A stretch of DNA of 64,000 nucleotides from an uncultured Clostridia bacterium (GTDB lineage Bacteria; Bacillota; Clostridia; Christensenellales; Pumilibacteraceae), in contig CAOJOK010000002.1 of NCBI GenBank assembly GCA_948440265.1, positions 1-64,000 on the forward strand, written 5' to 3'. Below are positions 60,501-64,000 of the stretch, one piece after another; position 1 is the stretch's first letter; the number at the start of each line of letters is the position of its first letter. The position numbers and the translations under genes were made by a program. The notes beneath the pieces were generated by a model that was not told where the DNA came from, made no database searches, and saw nothing but the letters and a program-made list of their open reading frames with translations.

Positions 60501-60791
60501 AAGCGGCAAAGTATTTCCGCCGCCGCTTTTCATAGGCGCGTTTTTCATAAGCACCACGCCGTCGTTCGCCAGCTTTCTCACGACTTCGTCGCCGCTCTTT
60601 GCGCCTTCTTCCACTTTTTCCGTATCGCCTTCGAGCTGTTCCGTGCAGCCGAGGAAGGTGGATATAACGGGAGCGTATTTCGACGCAAAACAGTCCGCCG
60701 TTATCATAATCGCGGTTACGACGACCGCAACGACTATTATGACAATTTGAGACGGTTTAAGCAGCATTTTTTTCTTTGTCTTATTTTCCAT
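57537..60791 (-). CDS. Membrane-tethered glycoside hydrolase family 3, inverted domain order, coiled-coil tail
   Basis: A 1,084-residue beta-glucosidase-like protein. One N-terminal membrane segment (about 14-35) is followed by the GH3 alpha/beta sandwich (DGVVLMKNAP...), an FnIII-like domain (YPFGHGLSYTTFDWE), then the GH3 barrel (YDGPSGFN, GRNYECYSEDPILSG) with the nucleophile Asp in VVTDYDDGG (about 872). A second membrane segment (about 963-985) is followed by a basic linker and a cytoplasmic-type coiled coil near 1050-1080. The catalytic region should be outside, between two anchors. It starts 15 bp after the CBM-like lipoprotein gene. Confidence 0.87.
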   Translation of the reverse strand: MENKTKKKMLLKPSQIVIIVVAVVVTAIMITADCFASKYAPVISTFLGCTEQLEGDTEKVEEGAKSGDEVVRKLANDGVVLMKNAPMKSGGGNTLPLPASQKNVNIFGWYATDAGFLLAGNGSGRSYVHPDNKVTLLQAFKQSGYSYNEEIIKIYEKHRTTEDADWGESANWGNRYNTKLKEPQTAVAFPDDVVARAKEFSDTAVIVLSRYSGEYIGRISSTQKKVGLPEDTTRSVSEISTEEETLIKMCTSNFDRVIVVFNTGSIMDMTFIDDEENFGTIGAALNVGYMGQSGATAIPKILSGEVNPSGKLADTVLYDPDVNEISRVNGESKDIVYAEDIYIGYKFYETADKEGYFKDKTKFGKTGYDAVVQYPFGHGLSYTTFDWEIESVSLADGEELTKETEIELKVKVTNSGSKEGKDVVQLYYSAPYIKGGVEKSAVNLLDFAKTVSLKPKESDTVTFKFTPYEMASYDCYDKNDTGTTGWELDVGKYEIKLMTDSHHLKQMENNTITYEIKDFELRYRKDPVSQGRIRNRFTGDLAYGECALDGSTLGVDWTYLSRSDIAGTVPKERCKGLADKALAPYVDYQYELYDYTAMPTTNKDSGLRLVTKEDGSSASLDELTGKKEASLKYNEELIFKLGQKENWQCEEWDTLLNQLTAEDLRTIVEDGGYGTRAAASIGKLIWWDYDGPSGFNRTNLSPTVKGSKMTALPAENLVAQTWNKQLVYQSGQIVGIDGQNFGVSGIYAPCINLHREMLNGRNYECYSEDPILSGFLAANFVRGAKSNGVYSFLKHLALYDSSPYTDKRVWCTEQNFRENYLKPFEIAIKKGEAIGAMVSFNKIGATWAGANQAMIDGILRTEFGFKGIVVTDYDDGGDSNMKLRAGIRAGVNTQLNPLYEKAGKYGRLDMNDVVDMNLARESAKQIIYASCNTYYFAKHNTDKNEYSTDLAGPRVLKKSFEWWIPVVVVINIAVFGVLIWRGLVAFLPKRKAVAAGNADAEVEVSGADGGKKKGGFFDVFKRKKKKAEEDVFEVAGSGEPVKTGPSDSERIGVLEAEIAELKRSVETLTEKLAEYETKRSAKKK

Positions 60792-60806
60792 TGAATTAAA
60801 CCTCCT

Positions 60807-62753
60807 CTAATAGCGAATTTCAATCTTATCGATGTTTGCCGCACGTTGACTTCCGCCATCATTTATCGTCCCTATACATTCGATGGTGATTTTGGTAAAC
60901 CCTGCTTTCAAATCTATTTCGGAAATTAAATTCTTCGTCCACAGGAACCATATACTTTCGCCGTTGCCCTGCGTTTTACCTTTAACAAGAACATCGTCAG
61001 GTACGGTGATTTCCACGTCGTCCACCGAAAGCTTGAACAGCTGATTGAACTTCAAATCTTCGGTAAAGCCGCTTCCGCGCTTCAAAGACGCCGCCACAAA
61101 CACCAGCTCGGCATTCTGCACCGCCTGCTCGCTGTACACATAGAAATCTATCTTGGTTCCCACGCCGACGTCGCTTACGCTTGCGCTGCCGTTCAAACCT
61201 TTTCCCGCTTCTATCTTATTCTTTCCCGATATGACGGTATAGCTTTCGCTAGTGGGAGTTTCGGCGCCGCTTGCCAGCGTGCTTTCTGCTTCCACCGATA
61301 TAAGTTGAGTTTCGCGCACGCTGATGTCCAATTTCTTTTCGAAAGTTTTGAATTTGAGCATTACGAACGTATCGTCTTTCGTGAGTTCGCCGTTCGGGGT
61401 CCAAGTCAGGCGGTTTGCGCCGAGATTGACGTCGCCGTCATAACCGTTTTTATAAACCGCGTCGAACACTATGCCGTCGGGCGAGAAGAACTCTCCTTCC
61501 TTATAAGACAGCTTCGACGGAGCCGTCTTTATCACGATATCCGTACAGACGTCGCCGCGCGTTACGACGTCGGGGTCGTCGTCGGAAAGACGCACGTCCA
61601 GTCTGTCTATGTTCGGCGTTCTCGGATAGTTACTGCTGTCGGGGATTCCGCCGATACATACGACTTTGACTTTATTGAAGCCTTTTTTGATATCTATTTT
61701 GCCGAACGGCACGTCCGCCCAGTTCGTCCACTTGTTTCCGCCGCTGTTGGCTTCGGGGAAAGGCTTGCCGGGAATTACGATATCGTCGTCTATATAAACT
61801 TCTTCGTTTTCTTCGCCCACATATACTTTGCAGAATTTGTTGAACTGCATATCGAGCATAGTATTATTCGGCACGTCCTGAACGGTGGAAGCCGCCAAAA
61901 GCACCAAATCGGCGTTGGGAATTTCGCCTTCCGAATAGATATAGAATTCTATTTCGAAACCTTTTTCTATACTGCCGATATAGCCCGTGCCCGTCCAGGT
62001 ACAGTCGGTTTTCACTTCGCCCTTTCCTTTCATCGTCGTATAGCTTGCGTCCGTCGGAGCGGTGTCGCCGCTTTTCACGACGTCTTCCGCCTGAACGGTA
62101 ATGCCGCCGTAAACGTGAATTACAAAGGTATCGGTTTTGGTTATTTCCCCTACTTTTAAGGTTACGGTCAAATGCAAGTCCTTAACCGCTTCGTCCAAAA
62201 CGGTGCCCTGCACATATTCTTTTCCTTCTTTGTCGGTTATCGTATATCCGACTTCGTTGTCGACGTCGCCTTCTTCATAAGACGCTTTCACGACAAGTCC
62301 GCTCAAATCCAACGGGTCGCCGAGCGAATACGCCGTTATATCGGGCTCGCGCGTGATTTCCATACCGAGCAGTTTTTTATCCGCCACCGTTATGGGAAGC
62401 TTCTTCTCGAAACCTTCGAACAGCAAAGTCATCTCCGTAACACTGCTATTCAGTACGCCTCTGGGCGACCACCCGTCCAAATCTCCGCCCGTCAGATTCT
62501 TGTCTCCGTCAAAGCCGTTTTTATATACGGCGTCGAACACAAGTCCCGCGGGACTGAACTTTTCTCCGCTCTTATACTCGAGCTTCGTCGGCATCTTTGT
62601 TATATTCAAATCGATGCAGACGTCGCCCTCCGTTATCTTCGCGGGGGGGGGATTCTCGGGCTGCGGCGGATTATTACCGCCGCAAGCGGCAAATACAAGC
62701 GCGCAGACGAGCAAAATTGCCGCCAAGGCATATATCCGCTTACTCTTTTTCAT
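60807..62753 (-). CDS. Lipoprotein with duplicated Ig-like and CBM-like modules
   Basis: A 648-residue exported protein with lipobox FAAC (Cys 24) and a Pro/Asn linker holding nine consecutive C bases. The body is an internal duplication. Each half has a Big_3-like Ig module (KLEYKSGEKFSPAGLVFDAVYKNG, and again KLSYKEGEFFSPDGIVFDAVYKNG) followed by a beta-sandwich domain like CBM6/35 (VQAEDVVKSGDTAPTDASY / VEAESTLASGAETPTSESY). It probably binds polysaccharide for the GH3 enzyme downstream. Loss or gain of one C at 62643-62651 would stop translation within about 25 codons. Confidence 0.82.
   Translation of the reverse strand: MKKSKRIYALAAILLVCALVFAACGGNNPPQPENPPPAKITEGDVCIDLNITKMPTKLEYKSGEKFSPAGLVFDAVYKNGFDGDKNLTGGDLDGWSPRGVLNSSVTEMTLLFEGFEKKLPITVADKKLLGMEITREPDITAYSLGDPLDLSGLVVKASYEEGDVDNEVGYTITDKEGKEYVQGTVLDEAVKDLHLTVTLKVGEITKTDTFVIHVYGGITVQAEDVVKSGDTAPTDASYTTMKGKGEVKTDCTWTGTGYIGSIEKGFEIEFYIYSEGEIPNADLVLLAASTVQDVPNNTMLDMQFNKFCKVYVGEENEEVYIDDDIVIPGKPFPEANSGGNKWTNWADVPFGKIDIKKGFNKVKVVCIGGIPDSSNYPRTPNIDRLDVRLSDDDPDVVTRGDVCTDIVIKTAPSKLSYKEGEFFSPDGIVFDAVYKNGYDGDVNLGANRLTWTPNGELTKDDTFVMLKFKTFEKKLDISVRETQLISVEAESTLASGAETPTSESYTVISGKNKIEAGKGLNGSASVSDVGVGTKIDFYVYSEQAVQNAELVFVAASLKRGSGFTEDLKFNQLFKLSVDDVEITVPDDVLVKGKTQGNGESIWFLWTKNLISEIDLKAGFTKITIECIGTINDGGSQRAANIDKIEIRY
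62643..62651 (-). repeat. Nine-C run after the lipoprotein signal peptide
   Basis: Nine C on the coding strand encode the PPP of the linker at residues 35-37. A change to eight or ten C puts translation out of frame with an early stop. Confidence 0.8.
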
Positions 62754-62826
62754 ACATAGTCCTCCTTTTTACGGTCTTAAACCGTTACAAAAAACGGCAT
62801 AACCTTTATTTTGGGTTACACCGTAC

Positions 62827-62854
62827 ATTATAAATATAAATCGTTATTTTTCAA
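62827..62854 (-). promoter_or_regulatory. Promoter of the lipoprotein-GH3 operon
   Basis: On the minus strand TTGAAA (62849-62854) and TATAAT (62827-62832) are 16 bp apart, overlapping the 3' end of the kinase gene. Just downstream a hairpin (ACGG.GTAACC with GGTTAT.CCGT, about 62792-62825) with T6 lies in the leader; it may end the kinase transcript or attenuate this one. Confidence 0.6.
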
Positions 62855-64000
62855 TAGCTATTTCGTTATCCGTCGATTTACGAGCGTAAACCGTTTTCGG
62901 AAAGATAATATTCAGATTAAATACCTGATTTTCCGTCTTTATAGACATTTCGCCGCCGTACTTGTCGCATAAAAGCTTCACGCTTTTCATTCCGTATCCG
63001 TGATATGCGCTGTCGCCCTTTGTGGTTTTCGGAAGTTTGTTTTCAAACGCGATTTCTCCGCCGTAATAATTATGTATGTTTATCGTCAAAAAGCCGCTCG
63101 TTTCCTTTATGGAAAGGCTTATCGTCCTTTTGCCTTCGTCGAGCGGTTCCACCGCTTCCATAGCGTTGTCTATTATATTTCCGAACAGAGCGTATAAATC
63201 GGCTTGCGACATAAATTCCAGTTTCTTTCCGTCTATTATACAGCATAGTTTTATGCCGTGACTGTTGCAGTACAGACTTTTTTCGGTCAATATTATGTCC
63301 AGAGCTTCGTTACCCGTCTTTACCGACGAGTCGTAAATAGATATGACGTCTTCGATTTCCTTTACCACGCTTTTATCCAAAGAGCCGCTTTCGCCAATCG
63401 AACGTATCTGATGTTTCAAATCGTGGCATTTCTGATTTATCAGTTCGATGTTCGACTTACTCACTCTGTACTGTTCTTCTTTTTCTTCCCAAAGGCGTTT
63501 TATGACCGACAAATCGTTTTCCAGCTTTCCCCTGTCGTCGACGTCGAACTGCAAATACACCGCGAAAATACAGCAGAATATATTGAACAAATCGAGCAGA
63601 ATCACATATATCCTGTTGAAGTCCCTTCTGCTGTACCAAGCAATTACCGAACTTATAATCACGTCGAAAAACAGAATTATCGCGGCAAGCACAAACATTT
63701 TTTTATTGTCTATCGCAAAATCTTTTCTGTCCCCGATACGTTTCTTTATGAACAGATAGCCGAAGAAATACGTCATTCCCCATATAAAGGCGTATACCAT
63801 AATCGTAAAGGGATTGCCGCTGACGAACATTTCCCCGTCGCTGTTCGGAATGGTTATGAAATCGAAAGCTCCGCTGCCCTGCACGTTGGATACATTGGAA
63901 ATTCCCATAAGCACGACACAGAGATTAAACAACTCATACGCTATATGCTGCAAAGTGTATGCTGCGACGCCGCAAAAAACTATTTTTATAAGCCGCTCAT
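62844..64000 (-). CDS. GHKL-domain sensor histidine kinase (partial, runs off right edge)
   Basis: The visible 384 residues are the C-terminal part of an AgrC-like kinase. The reading frame is open to base 64000, so the true start is outside the window. The first visible stretch (VFCGVAAYTLQHIAYELF) aligns with VSVAAYSLQNIGNMFHF of the 49.4 kb kinase, showing that the two are paralogues. Three or more membrane segments precede the CHDLKHQ histidine box and a GHKL ATPase domain (ALFGNIIDNAMEAVEP, AYHGYGMKSVK). It lies directly upstream of the lipoprotein-GH3 operon on the same strand. Confidence 0.88.
   Translation of the reverse strand, partial: ERLIKIVFCGVAAYTLQHIAYELFNLCVVLMGISNVSNVQGSGAFDFITIPNSDGEMFVSGNPFTIMVYAFIWGMTYFFGYLFIKKRIGDRKDFAIDNKKMFVLAAIILFFDVIISSVIAWYSRRDFNRIYVILLDLFNIFCCIFAVYLQFDVDDRGKLENDLSVIKRLWEEKEEQYRVSKSNIELINQKCHDLKHQIRSIGESGSLDKSVVKEIEDVISIYDSSVKTGNEALDIILTEKSLYCNSHGIKLCCIIDGKKLEFMSQADLYALFGNIIDNAMEAVEPLDEGKRTISLSIKETSGFLTINIHNYYGGEIAFENKLPKTTKGDSAYHGYGMKSVKLLCDKYGGEMSIKTENQVFNLNIIFPKTVYARKSTDNEIAIEK

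Overview
This is a 64 kb stretch of a spore-forming, anaerobic-type Bacillota (Firmicutes) chromosome, most likely an uncultured Clostridia lineage from a gut-like habitat. The evidence is the set of endospore genes (gerA-type germinant receptor, two small CotF-like coat proteins, spoIIR, sleB, ypeB, a DUF3794/LysM protein, a SpoVB-like flippase), a Veg protein, an ndoA/mazEF pair, ATP-type PEP carboxykinase, agr-type GHKL/LytTR signalling, and Bacillota-style promoters and ribosome sites (AGGAGG, frequent TTG starts). No rRNA, tRNA, insertion sequence or CRISPR array was seen. Most genes lie on the minus strand. One gene runs off the right edge, and a promoter near the left edge points off the window.

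Layout. 0.2-4.1 kb: germinant receptor operon gerAA-gerAB-gerAC. 4.1-11 kb: mazEF, then two housekeeping runs (recX, P1 peptidase, acpS, bifunctional NAD(P)HX repair enzyme; cca and a PHP phosphoesterase), with two small coat genes between them. 11-18 kb: lipid kinase, an AT-rich orphan, a 900-residue transglutaminase lipoprotein, a flippase and a FolT-like ECF S component. 18-21 kb: three tandem paralogues of an unknown membrane zinc-ribbon family, each with a run of nine G in the spacer of its promoter. 21-26.5 kb: recR, ybaB, dnaX, then the ATP-grasp / alpha-E / transglutaminase trio, facing a 1,672-residue surface protein (26.7-31.7 kb). 31.7-36.3 kb: corA-fmdB-nitroreductase behind a structured leader with a 19-codon upstream reading frame, then a two-gene TIR / phosphatase-fusion operon. 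36.4-44.7 kb: a thioredoxin reductase without the usual NADPH motifs, spoIIR-sleB-ypeB, ispE, DUF3794/LysM, veg and small proteins. 44.9-64 kb: two membrane-anchored glycoside hydrolase family 3 enzymes with inverted domain order, each behind a lipoprotein gene, an SGNH/SASA esterase lipoprotein, two LytTR response regulators and two GHKL kinases, interrupted by pckA, a DUF815 ATPase and ilvC.

Working together. The spore genes cover forespore signalling (spoIIR), coat, germinant sensing and cortex lysis. The 45-64 kb block looks like a surface carbohydrate-use region in which LytTR/GHKL systems plausibly control lipoproteins, an esterase and tethered GH3 enzymes.

The most unusual theme is homopolymer-based contingency. 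Five runs of nine or ten G/C sit where slippage should matter: three promoter spacers, the junction between a response regulator and its kinase, and the region just after a lipoprotein signal peptide. Other points worth following are the corA leader peptide, the TIR + IMPase-HAD operon, and several genes whose promoters place the transcript start at or within about 3 nt of the ATG (leaderless mRNAs).
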